This document shows, one piece after another, positions 43,450-52,875 of a DNA stretch of 64,000 nt (positions within the stretch are counted from its first letter, which is position 1; the number at the start of each line of letters is the position of its first letter). This DNA comes from SVFI01 sp964519385. Its GTDB lineage: Bacteria > Bacillota > Clostridia > Lachnospirales > Lachnospiraceae. The notes beneath the pieces are model-generated. The model was given only the letters and a program-made list of their open reading frames with translations, searched no databases and had not been told where the DNA came from. The DNA lies in contig CAZFLR010000010.1 of assembly GCA_964519385.1 (NCBI GenBank), positions 5,234 to 69,233 of the forward strand, given 5' to 3'. A program made the translations under genes and the position numbers.

Positions 43450-44670
43450 ATGGAAGAATTTAAATTAGAAGAGTTACGGGATGACGAGACAGAAGCATAT
43501 GAAGAGCAGCGCAGACTGGAACGCCGTCGCCGTCGTATGGAGATGAAGCGGAAAAAAGAGCGTCAGAGAAAGCTTCGCAGGATTGCGAAGGTGTTGCTTC
43601 CGTGTGTGGTAATTCTGGCGGTCTTAATCATAGGTAAGGCTGCTTTGACGAATAAAAAGCCACAAGAGTCCGGGCCGGAACCGGTGAAGGTATATACATC
43701 CGGTCAGGGAGATCTGGAAGCGGAAAAACAGGCTCTTTCCGGGGAGGAAACGGGCAAGGCACCGGAGGAAGAGAGCCCGGAGAGCGGAGAAACACCGGCT
43801 GCGGAAACGGCTGCTTTACCGTCTAAGGACGGAGATTACAGCGCAGCAGCTACGGACGGTACAGCTTCGGTTTCGGGAGAAGTGGTAAGCTCTTATGCGA
43901 TTTTGGTGGATACGCAGAAGGGCGAGATTATTGCACAGCGCAATCCGGAGACGGTTATCAATCCTGCTTCCATGACAAAGGTTCTCACTGTACTTGTGGC
44001 AGCAGAGCATGTGACGAATTTAGATGATACATTTACCATCACTCAGGAAATTACGGATTACAGTTATAGAAATGACTGCAGCGTAGTCGGATGGGAGGTA
44101 GGAGAAGTCGTCACGGTTCGGGATTTGTTTTACGGAACGGTTTTGCCGTCAGGAGCCGATGCAGCGGTCGCGCTGGCAGAATATACGGCAGGTTCACAGG
44201 AAGCCTTTGTTGAGATGATGAATGATAAGCTGGAAGAACTCGGGCTTTCTTCAACGGCGCATTTTACCAACTGTGTCGGACTTTATGATGAGAATCATCA
44301 TTGCACTGTTTATGACATGGCCATGATTCTACAGGCAGCACTCGACAATCCGGTTTGTCGTGAAGCTTTATCTGCCAAAAAATATACAACCTCTTTGACG
44401 GAACAGCATCCGGAGGGGCTGCTTATATCGAACTGGTTTCTTCGCCGGATTGAGGATAAGGATGCAGGGGGAGAAGTATTCGCTGGAAAAACGGGCTATG
44501 TGGTACAGTCCGGAAGCTGCGCGGCCAGTTGTGCACTTGACGGAGAGGGAAATGAATACATATGTGTAACGGCAGATTCTACAAGCAGTTGGCGTTGTAT
44601 TTATGACCATGTTGAAATATATAAAACTTTTTTGCCACAAAGTACGGCAGAAGAAAGCGTATCTGAGTAA
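43450..44670 (+). CDS. D-alanyl-D-alanine carboxypeptidase-like protein (S11)
   Basis: The 406-residue protein has a long Arg-rich cytoplasmic start (1-46), one membrane anchor (about 48-66), a Glu/Pro-rich linker, and an S11 penicillin-binding-type domain (about 135-395). The SxxK motif is SMTK (Ser174) and the KTG motif is K347-T-G. The second motif, normally SGN, reads SGA (Ser234-Gly-Ala), so a key Asn is missing. It would trim D-Ala from peptidoglycan stems if active. AAAGGAAG precedes the ATG; the frame is open from 43336 but overlaps the previous gene. Confidence 0.85.
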   Translation: MEEFKLEELRDDETEAYEEQRRLERRRRRMEMKRKKERQRKLRRIAKVLLPCVVILAVLIIGKAALTNKKPQESGPEPVKVYTSGQGDLEAEKQALSGEETGKAPEEESPESGETPAAETAALPSKDGDYSAAATDGTASVSGEVVSSYAILVDTQKGEIIAQRNPETVINPASMTKVLTVLVAAEHVTNLDDTFTITQEITDYSYRNDCSVVGWEVGEVVTVRDLFYGTVLPSGADAAVALAEYTAGSQEAFVEMMNDKLEELGLSSTAHFTNCVGLYDENHHCTVYDMAMILQAALDNPVCREALSAKKYTTSLTEQHPEGLLISNWFLRRIEDKDAGGEVFAGKTGYVVQSGSCAASCALDGEGNEYICVTADSTSSWRCIYDHVEIYKTFLPQSTAEESVSE

Positions 44671-44709
44671 GAATGCGGATAACTTAATCTTTGAAGGAGA
44701 CTAGTAATT

Positions 44710-45867
44710 ATGTACTCTATATTACTTGTAATTATTTATATTGCATTTATCTCACTCGGACTGCCAGATTCGATACTCGGGTCAGCATGGCCAAGCATGT
44801 ATCAGGAAATGAAGGTTCCTGTATCCTATGCAGGAATCGTGTCCATGATTATTTCAGCCTGTACGATTATTTCCAGCATGAATGTAAATCGCATTGTCGC
44901 AAAGCTGGGTACGGGACTTATGACGGCTTTCAGTGTCGCCATGACGGCAGTGGCTCTTTTCGGCTTTGCAGGAAGCGGCTCTTTCCTTATGCTTTGTCTG
45001 TGGGCGGTTCCTTATGGACTGGGAGCCGGATGCGTGGATGCTGCGCTCAATAACTTCGTGGCACTTCATTACAAGTCGAAGCATATGAGCTGGCTGCACA
45101 GTTTTTGGGGAATCGGGGCAACGGTGGGCCCGTATATCATGGGATTTTGTCTCTCCGGCGGAATGCGCTGGACGAGGGGATATTTTATTATCGGACTGAT
45201 ACAGATTATTTTAAGCGCGGGAATGTTTCTTTCGCTTCCGCTCTGGAAGGGCAGTGCCGGGGAGCAGACAGATGAGAAGGAGAATATAAAAATTCTTTCT
45301 CTGAAGGAAATTCTCAAGATGAGAGGTGCGAAAAGTGCGTTTGCCGGATTTTTCTGCTATTGCGCGGTGGAGGCGACAACGGGTCTGTGGGCGAGCAGCT
45401 TTATGACGCTTTACTGTGGTATTGACGTGGAGACGGCGGCGAGATGGGCAGCACTTTTTTATATGGGGATTACCATCGGCCGGTTTTTTTCGGGATTTTT
45501 GGCAGACAGGCTGGGAGATAAAAATATGATTCGTCTCGGACAGATGATTATATTTGTGGGAATTATCTGCCTGTTTGATGCACGAACCCCTTATATGGTG
45601 CTGGCAGGACTGCTTTTCATCGGACTGGGATGTGCACCGGTCTATCCGAGCATGATTCATGCCACACCGAAGAATTTTGGGGAAGAAAATTCACAGGCAC
45701 TGATTGGTGTGCAGATGGGATTTGCCTATGCCGGTACAACATTAATGCCACCGATTTTCGGCTGGATTGCAGAGCACGTTTCCATCGGATGTTTTATACC
45801 ATATCTGTTTATTTTCTGGATATTGATGATACTTTTTTTGGAAAATTTGAGCCGCAGGGTAAGATAA
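44710..45867 (+). CDS. MFS transporter
   Basis: The 385-residue protein has twelve membrane segments of the major facilitator type (IYIAFISLGLPDSILGSAWPSM in TM1, WAVPYGLGAGCVDAALNNFVALHY, and FYMGITIGRFFSGFLADRLGDKN at the start of the second half). The layout resembles sugar/fucose-permease-like members, but the substrate cannot be told. GGAG precedes the ATG. A new promoter for proS begins 5 bases after its stop codon. Confidence 0.85.
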   Translation: MYSILLVIIYIAFISLGLPDSILGSAWPSMYQEMKVPVSYAGIVSMIISACTIISSMNVNRIVAKLGTGLMTAFSVAMTAVALFGFAGSGSFLMLCLWAVPYGLGAGCVDAALNNFVALHYKSKHMSWLHSFWGIGATVGPYIMGFCLSGGMRWTRGYFIIGLIQIILSAGMFLSLPLWKGSAGEQTDEKENIKILSLKEILKMRGAKSAFAGFFCYCAVEATTGLWASSFMTLYCGIDVETAARWAALFYMGITIGRFFSGFLADRLGDKNMIRLGQMIIFVGIICLFDARTPYMVLAGLLFIGLGCAPVYPSMIHATPKNFGEENSQALIGVQMGFAYAGTTLMPPIFGWIAEHVSIGCFIPYLFIFWILMILFLENLSRRVR

Positions 45868-45871
45868 CATC

Positions 45872-45900
45872 TTGACAAAAAACGAAACCTTTCCTACAAT
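45872..45900 (+). promoter_or_regulatory. proS T-box promoter
   Basis: Perfect TTGACA (45872-45877), 17 bp, TACAAT (45895-45900). Transcription would start near 45907, before the T-box leader. Confidence 0.85.
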
Positions 45901-45906
45901 CAGTAG

Positions 45907-46132
45907 AGAATCGAGAATATTATGCGATGAAGAGGATTAGTACATTGTGAAACCGTTCCAGAGAGAGGGCTGATGCTGGGAGGCTCTTACGGGGAAGCAG
46001 AGGAACCTGCCTCCGAGCTCTGTAAAAACTACAGCGTAACGCCGGCGTTAACGGCAGGATGAGAAGAGTGTTAAGGCACTAATTAGGGTGGTACCGCCGA
46101 GATTTCGGCCCCTTGGGTATCATCCTTTTTTT
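45907..46132 (+). promoter_or_regulatory. T-box riboswitch, proline specifier CCU
   Basis: The leader has a long stem I with AGAGAGGGCTGATGCTGG, a specifier region GGAA-CCT-GCC in which CCT (46005-46007) is a Pro codon, and the T-box AGGGTGGTACCGCC (46085-46098), which base-pairs with the acceptor end of uncharged tRNA. The terminator form pairs GGGTGGTACC (46086-46095) with GGTATCATCC (46116-46125), encloses a GCCGA/TCGGC hairpin, and ends in seven T. Uncharged tRNA-Pro should favour read-through into proS, in agreement with the downstream gene. Confidence 0.93.
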
Positions 46133-46175
46133 ATGTAGAATCATTAGATAATCGTAAGAAAAAAGGAGAAATGAA

Positions 46176-47621
46176 ATGGCAGACAAGAAATTAGTTGAAG
46201 CAATTACTGCGATGGATGTGGACTTTGCCCAGTGGTATACGGATGTGGTAAAGAAAGCAGAGCTTATCGATTACACAAGCGTAAAAGGATGTATGGTACT
46301 TAAGCCGGCCGGATATGCAATCTGGGAACTGATTCAGAAACAGTTGGATGCAATGTTCAAGGCGACCGGTGTAGAAAATGTTTATCTTCCGATGTTTATT
46401 CCGGAGAGTCTTCTTCAGAAAGAAAAAGACCATGTAGAGGGCTTTGCACCGGAGGTGGCATGGGTTACACACGGAGGTTTACAGCCTCTTCAGGAAAGAA
46501 TGTGTGTGAGACCGACATCCGAGACGCTGTTTTGTGACTTTTATAAAAATGAGATTCAGTCTTACCGCGACCTTCCGAAGGTATATAATCAGTGGTGCTC
46601 GGTAGTGCGCTGGGAGAAAGAGACAAGACCGTTCCTTCGCAGCCGTGAGTTCCTGTGGCAGGAAGGTCATACAGCCCATGCGACGGCAGAGGAGGCAGAA
46701 GAGAGAACAGTACAGATGCTCAATGTCTATGCAGATTTCTGTGAAAATGTGCTTGCAATGCCGGTTATCAAAGGACGTAAGACGGAAAAAGAAAAATTTG
46801 CCGGAGCAGAGGCTACCTATACAATAGAAGCACTTATGCATGACGGAAAAGCACTGCAGTCCGGAACAAGCCACAATTTCGGCGACGGATTTGCAAAGGC
46901 GTTCGGTATCCAGTATACGGATAATAATAATAAGCTCCAGTATGTACATCAGACCTCATGGGGTATGACGACGCGTCTGATTGGTGCCATCATTATGGTA
47001 CACGGTGATGATTCGGGTCTTGTGCTTCCGCCGAGAGTTGCGCCGACACAGGTTATGATTATTCCAATCCGCCAGCAGGCAGAGGGCGTGCTGGATAAGG
47101 CATATGAACTTAAGGACCGTCTGGCAGCAGCGGGCAAAGAAGGACTTCGTGTCAAGGTGGACGATACGGATAAGAGCCCGGGCTGGAAATTCTCCGAGTG
47201 TGAGATGAGAGGAATACCGGTTCGTGTGGAGATTGGTCCGAAGGATATTGAGGCAAATAAATGTGTTCTTGTACGTCGTGACACAAGAGAAAAAACAGAG
47301 TGCAGTCTTGATGAGATTGAGACAAAGGTAACGGAGCTCCTTGACAGAATGCAGGTAGAGATGCTTGAACATGCAAGAGCACACAGAGAAGAGCATACTT
47401 ATGTGGCTCATAATATGGAAGAATTCGAGAAGCTGTTCACGGAGAAGTCCGGATTTGTCAAAGCAATGTGGTGTGAAGACCAGGCATGTGAGGATATTAT
47501 CAAGGAAAAACTCAGTGTAACAAGCCGTTGTATGCCTTGGGAACAGGAACATATTGCAGATACATGTGTATGCTGTGGCAAACCGGCCAAGAAGATGGTT
47601 TACTGGGGAAGAGCATACTAA
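46176..47621 (+). CDS. proS: prolyl-tRNA synthetase, archaeal/eukaryotic type
   Basis: The 481-residue class II synthetase charges tRNA-Pro. It has motif 2 (RWEKETRPFLRSREFLWQEGHTAHA), motif 3 (GMTTRLIGAIIMVHGDDSGLVLPPRVAP), an anticodon-binding domain, and the C-terminal zinc-type tail with CVCCGKPAKKM ending in Tyr. It lacks the insertion domain of the bacterial form. AAAAGGAG precedes the ATG. Expression is set by the T-box leader. ackA follows after 58 bases. Confidence 0.96.
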   Translation: MADKKLVEAITAMDVDFAQWYTDVVKKAELIDYTSVKGCMVLKPAGYAIWELIQKQLDAMFKATGVENVYLPMFIPESLLQKEKDHVEGFAPEVAWVTHGGLQPLQERMCVRPTSETLFCDFYKNEIQSYRDLPKVYNQWCSVVRWEKETRPFLRSREFLWQEGHTAHATAEEAEERTVQMLNVYADFCENVLAMPVIKGRKTEKEKFAGAEATYTIEALMHDGKALQSGTSHNFGDGFAKAFGIQYTDNNNKLQYVHQTSWGMTTRLIGAIIMVHGDDSGLVLPPRVAPTQVMIIPIRQQAEGVLDKAYELKDRLAAAGKEGLRVKVDDTDKSPGWKFSECEMRGIPVRVEIGPKDIEANKCVLVRRDTREKTECSLDEIETKVTELLDRMQVEMLEHARAHREEHTYVAHNMEEFEKLFTEKSGFVKAMWCEDQACEDIIKEKLSVTSRCMPWEQEHIADTCVCCGKPAKKMVYWGRAY

Positions 47622-47679
47622 TTTTCGTATAAAAAAGAAGAGATAGACAGACAATGAAAATGAAAGAAGGTATCGTGTT

Positions 47680-48876
47680 ATGAATATTTTGGTTATCAAT
47701 TGCGGAAGCTCTTCACTTAAATATCAGTTAATTGACAGTGAGAGTGAAATGGTTCTCGCAAAGGGACTCTGCGAGCGTATCGGTATTGACAAAAGTGCGA
47801 TTACACATCAGGCAGGAGAAGGAGAAAAGATAAAAACCGAGCTTGAGATGAAGGATCATACACAGGCTGTGGCAGCAGTCATTGACAAGCTTACGGATCC
47901 GCAGGTAGGAGTTGTAAAATCACTTGATGAAATCGGGGCAGTCGGACACAGAATCGTGCACGGCGGAGAAAATTTTGCAAGCAGCGTAATCATTGATGAT
48001 GAGGTGATTGCAGCGATTGAAAAATGTAATGATTTGGCACCGCTTCACAATCCGGCCAATCTGATCGGTATCAATTCCTGCAAAGAAATTATGCCGGGAG
48101 TTCCGATGGTAGCAGTATTTGATACGGCCTTTCATCAGACAATGCCGAAAAAAGCATATTTGTACGGCCTTCCATATGAATATTATGAGAATTACAAAGT
48201 GAGACGATATGGTTTCCACGGTACAAGCCATGATTTTGTAAGTAACCGCGTGGCAGAGCTTCTGGGCAAAAAACGCGAAGATCTTAAGATTATTGTCTGC
48301 CATCTCGGAAACGGTGCCTCCGTTTCTGCGGTCAAAAACGGTAAATGTATAGATACCTCAATGGGTCTGACTCCGCTTGAGGGTCTGATTATGGGAACCA
48401 GATCCGGAGACCTGGACCCGGCAATCATCAGCTTTCTTGCAGAAAAAGAAGGAAAGACCGTACAGGAGATTATTGATATCTGTAATAAAAAATCCGGAGT
48501 GCTCGGTCTGTCCGGAGGACTTTCCAGTGACTTCCGTGATTTGGCAGCAGCGGCGGAAGCCGGAGACGACAAAGCGTCTGCAGCACTTAAAACATGGGCT
48601 TACCGTGTGGCAAAATATGTAGGTGCTTACGCAGCAGCCATGAATGGTGTGGATGTGATTGCATTTACAGCAGGTGTTGGTGAAAATAACATTTCGGCCC
48701 GTGCGGATGTCTGTGAGTATCTTGGTTACCTCGGGGTAACGATTGATGCAGAGGCAAATAATGAGCGCGGAGAAGAAATCCGTATTTCAACATCTGAGAG
48801 TAAAACACAGGTGTGGGTTGTTCCGACGAACGAGGAGCTTGCGATTGCAAGAGAGACACTTCGTCTGGTAAAATAA
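47680..48876 (+). CDS. ackA: acetate kinase
   Basis: The 398-residue enzyme converts acetyl phosphate and ADP to acetate and ATP, the last step of fermentative acetate formation. Motifs: MNILVINCGSSSLKYQ, VGHRIVHGGE, VFDTAFHQTMP, RYGFHGTSH, HLGNGAS, and GVGENN. No phosphotransacetylase gene is next to it. AAGAAGG precedes the ATG. No terminator is visible between proS and ackA, so some read-through from the T-box transcript is possible. Confidence 0.97.
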   Translation: MNILVINCGSSSLKYQLIDSESEMVLAKGLCERIGIDKSAITHQAGEGEKIKTELEMKDHTQAVAAVIDKLTDPQVGVVKSLDEIGAVGHRIVHGGENFASSVIIDDEVIAAIEKCNDLAPLHNPANLIGINSCKEIMPGVPMVAVFDTAFHQTMPKKAYLYGLPYEYYENYKVRRYGFHGTSHDFVSNRVAELLGKKREDLKIIVCHLGNGASVSAVKNGKCIDTSMGLTPLEGLIMGTRSGDLDPAIISFLAEKEGKTVQEIIDICNKKSGVLGLSGGLSSDFRDLAAAAEAGDDKASAALKTWAYRVAKYVGAYAAAMNGVDVIAFTAGVGENNISARADVCEYLGYLGVTIDAEANNERGEEIRISTSESKTQVWVVPTNEELAIARETLRLVK

Positions 48877-48969
48877 ATACTGAAAATGCAGATACGGACA
48901 GAAACAGGGGTAAAAGGAGCAGTTCTTTTATGCCTGTTTCAAGTCTTTTATAGAAAGAAGGAATTGTTC

Positions 48970-49374
48970 GTGAAAAAAAGAATCGTAAATTATATGGATT
49001 ACATAGACAGGCTTTTGGCGGATGATGCGCAGAAGATGGAAGAGGATTATGAAACACTCATAAGACAGCATTTGATTCAGATTGATTTCTTTATGCATGA
49101 AAGACTTGTGCATCTGCTTGTAACACTGGCATTTGCCATTTTCGGTTTTATGATTTTTGTTGCTCTGGTCATGAATTTCCAGCCGGGACTGCTTTTACTG
49201 TTTGCAGCGATTCTTGTGTTGCTTGTACCGTATATTATGCATTACTATCTGTTGGAGAACGGAGTGCAGAAAATGTACGGACAATATGATGAAATGCTCC
49301 GCCGTGCCATGAAAACAGCAGAGAATTTAGGAGTTTGTGAAAAAATAAATGAAAAAGATAGTGAGTTTTATTAA
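48970..49374 (+). CDS. small two-helix membrane protein
   Basis: The 134-residue protein has a basic/acidic cytoplasmic start and two membrane segments (about 47-70 and 74-96), then a charged tail. I do not recognise a family. GTG 48970 is chosen because AGAAGGA lies 8 bases upstream; the frame is open to 48886 but without such a site. It overlaps the next gene by 26 bases, so it may be an accessory subunit of that transporter, an inference. Confidence 0.55.
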   Translation: MKKRIVNYMDYIDRLLADDAQKMEEDYETLIRQHLIQIDFFMHERLVHLLVTLAFAIFGFMIFVALVMNFQPGLLLLFAAILVLLVPYIMHYYLLENGVQKMYGQYDEMLRRAMKTAENLGVCEKINEKDSEFY

Positions 49375-50476
49375 GGCAGAAGTGGTACTCACCGTAGCCA
49401 TAGGTCTGGCAGTGATTTCCATGTTCTTTGTGACACCTTCCGCGGCCTATGCCGGGTATATGAACTGGCAGGTACTTTCGCTTTTGCTTTGTCTTATGAT
49501 AGTTATGGAGGGACTCAAGAGACTCGGAGTTTTCTCTTCTATAGCCGGATTACTGATGAGAAAGGTAAAATCCTTTTCCCGGCTGGTATTTATACTTGTT
49601 TTTTTGTGCTATTTCAGCTCCATGTTCATCACAAATGACGTGGCTCTGATTACGTTTGTTCCGTTTGCCGTCGAGGTTCTTCAGGTGGCGGGAAAAGAGA
49701 AAAAGATGATACCGGTCATTGTATTACAGACCATTGCGGCCAATCTCGGAAGTATGCTGATGCCAATCGGAAATCCGCAGAATCTTTATTTGTATGAGCA
49801 TGCAGGTTATACCCTCGCACAGTTTCTTGGAATCATGTTTCCGCCCTGCGCGCTGTCTTTTGTACTTTTGTTCACAAGTTGCCTGTGGGTAACTAAAGGA
49901 GAGAAGATGGATGACATGGTATTTCCTTCAGTACAATATTGGACGAAGAAGCGGATGGTTCTTACGGGAATCTATGTTGTCCTGTTTTTTGTCAGTATTC
50001 TGGTAGTGGCGGATGTAATATCGTTTGTCGCAGCACTTGCCATCACGCTGCCTGTCGTTCTGATTGTGGACAGAAAGACATTCCTGACCGTGGATTACTG
50101 TCTTTTGCTGACATTTTGCGGTTTCTTTATTTTTGTCGGAAATATGGGAAATATACAAAGTGTAGCGACACTTTTAGAAGGCTGGATGCAGGGAAGAGAA
50201 TTTATTGTCTCCGTGCTTACAAGTCAGATAATCAGTAACGTTCCGGCTGTGCTTTTGCTCTCGGGCTTCACGGAAAATTACAGGGCACTTTTGCTTGGGG
50301 TCAATATTGGAGGCCTCGGTACGCTGATTGCTTCCATGGCGAGCCTTATCTCATACAAAGCGTTTGTCAGGAAATACCCGCAGGAAAAGGGAAAATATCT
50401 GTTATATTTTACCGGTGTAAATCTGCTGTATTTAATTATTTTCATTTTGGGATATTTCCTGTTGTACGGATTCTAA
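49349..50476 (+). CDS. CitMHS/ArsB-like anion permease
   Basis: The 375-residue protein has about ten to eleven membrane segments and the ion-transporter superfamily pattern: NWQVLSLLLCLMIVMEGLKRLG, ITNDVALITFVPFAVEV, and LGSMLMPIGNPQNLYLY, with the second half repeating NVPAVLLLSG. This fits citrate/anion permeases of the CitMHS-ArsB-SLC13 group; the anion is unknown. Its start lies inside the end of the preceding small membrane protein gene. Confidence 0.8.
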   Translation: MKKIVSFIKAEVVLTVAIGLAVISMFFVTPSAAYAGYMNWQVLSLLLCLMIVMEGLKRLGVFSSIAGLLMRKVKSFSRLVFILVFLCYFSSMFITNDVALITFVPFAVEVLQVAGKEKKMIPVIVLQTIAANLGSMLMPIGNPQNLYLYEHAGYTLAQFLGIMFPPCALSFVLLFTSCLWVTKGEKMDDMVFPSVQYWTKKRMVLTGIYVVLFFVSILVVADVISFVAALAITLPVVLIVDRKTFLTVDYCLLLTFCGFFIFVGNMGNIQSVATLLEGWMQGREFIVSVLTSQIISNVPAVLLLSGFTENYRALLLGVNIGGLGTLIASMASLISYKAFVRKYPQEKGKYLLYFTGVNLLYLIIFILGYFLLYGF

Positions 50477-50494
50477 AAACAGAAAGGACACACA

Positions 50495-51823
50495 ATGATA
50501 ACTCTTCCACAAGACGTATCAAAAATTATTTCCATATTAGAAGAGGCCGGATATGAGGCGTATGCAGTCGGAGGCTGTGTCAGGGACAGTATTCTCGGAA
50601 AGGAGCCTAATGACTGGGATATTACAACCAGTGCACTTCCGTCACAGGTCAAAGACTTGTTTGCAAGAACCATCGATACAGGTCTGATTCACGGAACTGT
50701 GACCGTGATGATGCACCATGTCGGCTATGAAATTACGACCTACCGGGTGGACGGTGAGTATGAGGATGCGAGACATCCGAAGGAGGTAACCTTTACCCGT
50801 GATCTGGCAGAAGACCTGAAGCGACGCGATTTTACAATCAATGCGATGGCATACAATGAGACACAGGGGCTGGTAGACTTATTCGGCGGAATGGAGGATT
50901 TGCGGAGAGGAATGATTCGCGCCGTCGGAGATCCGGTGGAACGCTTTACGGAAGACGCGCTCCGTATGATGAGGGCGGTCCGTTTCGCAGCACAGCTCGG
51001 ATATTGTATCGAGGAGGAAACCTTTCGGGCAATACAGGAGATGGCGCAGTCACTGACAAAAATCAGTGCAGAGAGAATACAGGCAGAGCTCGTCAAGTTG
51101 CTGGTTTCCGACCATCCGGAGCACATGGGGCTTCTCTTTGAATCCGGTATTACGAAGGTGATTATGCCACGGTTTGACCGTATGATGGAGACCGGACAGA
51201 ATAATCCGCATCACTACTATAGTGTGGGTATGCATACCATACATGCGATGGAGCATGTGAGGGGGGATAAAGTGCTCCGGCTTGTCATGCTGTTTCATGA
51301 CATGGGAAAGCCGGATACCAAAACAACCGATGAAAAAGGTATCGATCATTTTCACGGACACGCAAAGGTGTCAGAGCAATATGCAAAGCAGATATTGAGG
51401 GAGCTGAAGTTTGATAATGACACATTGCATAAGGTTACAAAGCTTACCTTCTGGCATGACCACAAAATTCATGCCAATCCCAAAAGCGTCCGGCGCGCAC
51501 TGAATGAGCTTGGAGAAGAGCTGTTCCTTTTGCTTTTGGAAGTAAAGCGTGCGGACATCTTCGCACAGAGCACATTTAAAAGAGATGAAAAAATAGAAGA
51601 CCTGCAGAAGCTGGAAGAAATTTATCACCGGATTAAAGAGAGCAGAGAATGCTTTTGCCTTAAGGATCTTGCCGTGTCGGGGCAGGACCTGATTGCGCTT
51701 GGAATGAAGCCGGGACCGGAGATAGGAAAAATGTTACATCAGCTTTTAGAAATTGTTCTTGAGGACCCCTCAAAAAATGAAAAAGAAAACTTGCTTTGTG
51801 TTGCATCAAAAAGCATTTTTTAA
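50495..51823 (+). CDS. cca: CCA tRNA nucleotidyltransferase
   Basis: The 442-residue enzyme adds CCA to tRNA 3' ends. It has the class II head domain (AVGGCVRDSILGKEPNDWDITTSALP with the DxD metal site, RRDFTINAMAYN, EDALRMMRAVRFAAQLG) and a C-terminal HD domain (MLFHDMGKPDTKTTD, HFHGHAKVS). It is needed by tRNAs such as the tRNA-Tyr at the end of this window, which has no encoded CCA. AAAGGA precedes the ATG. Confidence 0.94.
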   Translation: MITLPQDVSKIISILEEAGYEAYAVGGCVRDSILGKEPNDWDITTSALPSQVKDLFARTIDTGLIHGTVTVMMHHVGYEITTYRVDGEYEDARHPKEVTFTRDLAEDLKRRDFTINAMAYNETQGLVDLFGGMEDLRRGMIRAVGDPVERFTEDALRMMRAVRFAAQLGYCIEEETFRAIQEMAQSLTKISAERIQAELVKLLVSDHPEHMGLLFESGITKVIMPRFDRMMETGQNNPHHYYSVGMHTIHAMEHVRGDKVLRLVMLFHDMGKPDTKTTDEKGIDHFHGHAKVSEQYAKQILRELKFDNDTLHKVTKLTFWHDHKIHANPKSVRRALNELGEELFLLLLEVKRADIFAQSTFKRDEKIEDLQKLEEIYHRIKESRECFCLKDLAVSGQDLIALGMKPGPEIGKMLHQLLEIVLEDPSKNEKENLLCVASKSIF

Positions 51824-51828
51824 ATTCT

Positions 51829-51872
51829 CCCTTCATAAGATGAATAAGACATTCTTATGAAGGGGTTTTTTT
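51829..51872 (+). terminator. terminator abutting the start of the CotS-like gene
   Basis: CCCTTCATAAGA pairs perfectly with TCTTATGAAGGG, followed by seven T that run straight into the ATG at 51873. The right arm GAAGGGG is also the only Shine-Dalgarno sequence of the next gene. Confidence 0.9.
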
Positions 51873-52871
51873 ATGAATGACAGAGCAGCTTCTTTGTTTG
51901 AGAAATATGATTTGACAATAGAAAGAACAAGAAAAGGACGCGGAGCCATTATCGCCGAAACGGAACAGGGAACGGTCGCGCTTGTAGAATACAGCGGCCC
52001 TTTAGACCACCTTGCCATGGAGGAGGAGCTTCTGAAAAAAATTTCCGAAAACTATACCAATCCGTTGGATCTTGTTGTGAGGACAAGGGAAGAGGAATTG
52101 TTTTGTACGGATTATGAAGGAAAGAAGTATATTGTAAAAAAATATGTGGAGGGGCAGGAATGCGATGTCTCTGATAAAGGAGCGTGTGTAAAAGCAGCCG
52201 GTGCGCTGGCACGCCTTCATCTTGCCATGAGAGGACTGGATTGTTCTTCCCAGCCGGGTCTTTATGACAAGGCGGATGTTTTGTATGAAGATTTCAACCG
52301 ACGGACGGCGGAAATTGTCCGGACACGCAATTATATAAGGAAAAGCCCGAGAAAGGAAGAGTTTGAATTGTCGTTTCTTTCTGCCTGTGACAGGTATCTG
52401 GAGCAGGCGGAAGCAGCATATTCTTTTCTTGATGAGGACAGCTCGAGAAGATTGAAAGATAAGCAGCTATGTGAAAGGATGCTGATACACGGAGACTGTA
52501 ACCATCATAATGTACTGTTTGCCGGAGACCGGATTACATTTATCAATTTTGAAAAAATGGGAGCACATCTTCAGATGAAAGATGTGTACCTGTTTATGAG
52601 GAAAATACTGGAAAAAAATGACTGGTCTTATGAGATTGCAATCAGTATTTTAACTGCCTATGAAAAGCTCTTGCCGCTTGAAAAGGCTGAGCGGAATTAT
52701 CTTTACGCGAGATTTCTTTATCCGGAAAAATTCTGGAAGATTGCAAACGGCTATCTGAACAGAAGAAAGTCAGTGCCGGCTAGACGACAGCAGGAGAAGC
52801 TTACGGCTTTTGAGCAGAAGGAAGAGAAAAGACAATTGTTTTTGAATAAATGGCTGGAAACATGCAGATAG
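51873..52871 (+). CDS. CotS/APH-like kinase-fold protein
   Basis: The 332-residue protein has the aminoglycoside-phosphotransferase/CotS fold. The catalytic-loop motif HGDCNHHN (His206, Asp208, Asn213) is intact, but the metal-binding Asp of the following motif is Asn225 (FINFEKM). CotS-like proteins are spore-coat or spore-associated kinases in Firmicutes. No signal peptide is present. The start codon follows the terminator T-run directly, so its mRNA start is unclear. The Asn may lower activity or be tolerated. Confidence 0.75.
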   Translation: MNDRAASLFEKYDLTIERTRKGRGAIIAETEQGTVALVEYSGPLDHLAMEEELLKKISENYTNPLDLVVRTREEELFCTDYEGKKYIVKKYVEGQECDVSDKGACVKAAGALARLHLAMRGLDCSSQPGLYDKADVLYEDFNRRTAEIVRTRNYIRKSPRKEEFELSFLSACDRYLEQAEAAYSFLDEDSSRRLKDKQLCERMLIHGDCNHHNVLFAGDRITFINFEKMGAHLQMKDVYLFMRKILEKNDWSYEIAISILTAYEKLLPLEKAERNYLYARFLYPEKFWKIANGYLNRRKSVPARRQQEKLTAFEQKEEKRQLFLNKWLETCR

Positions 52872-52875
52872 TGTG

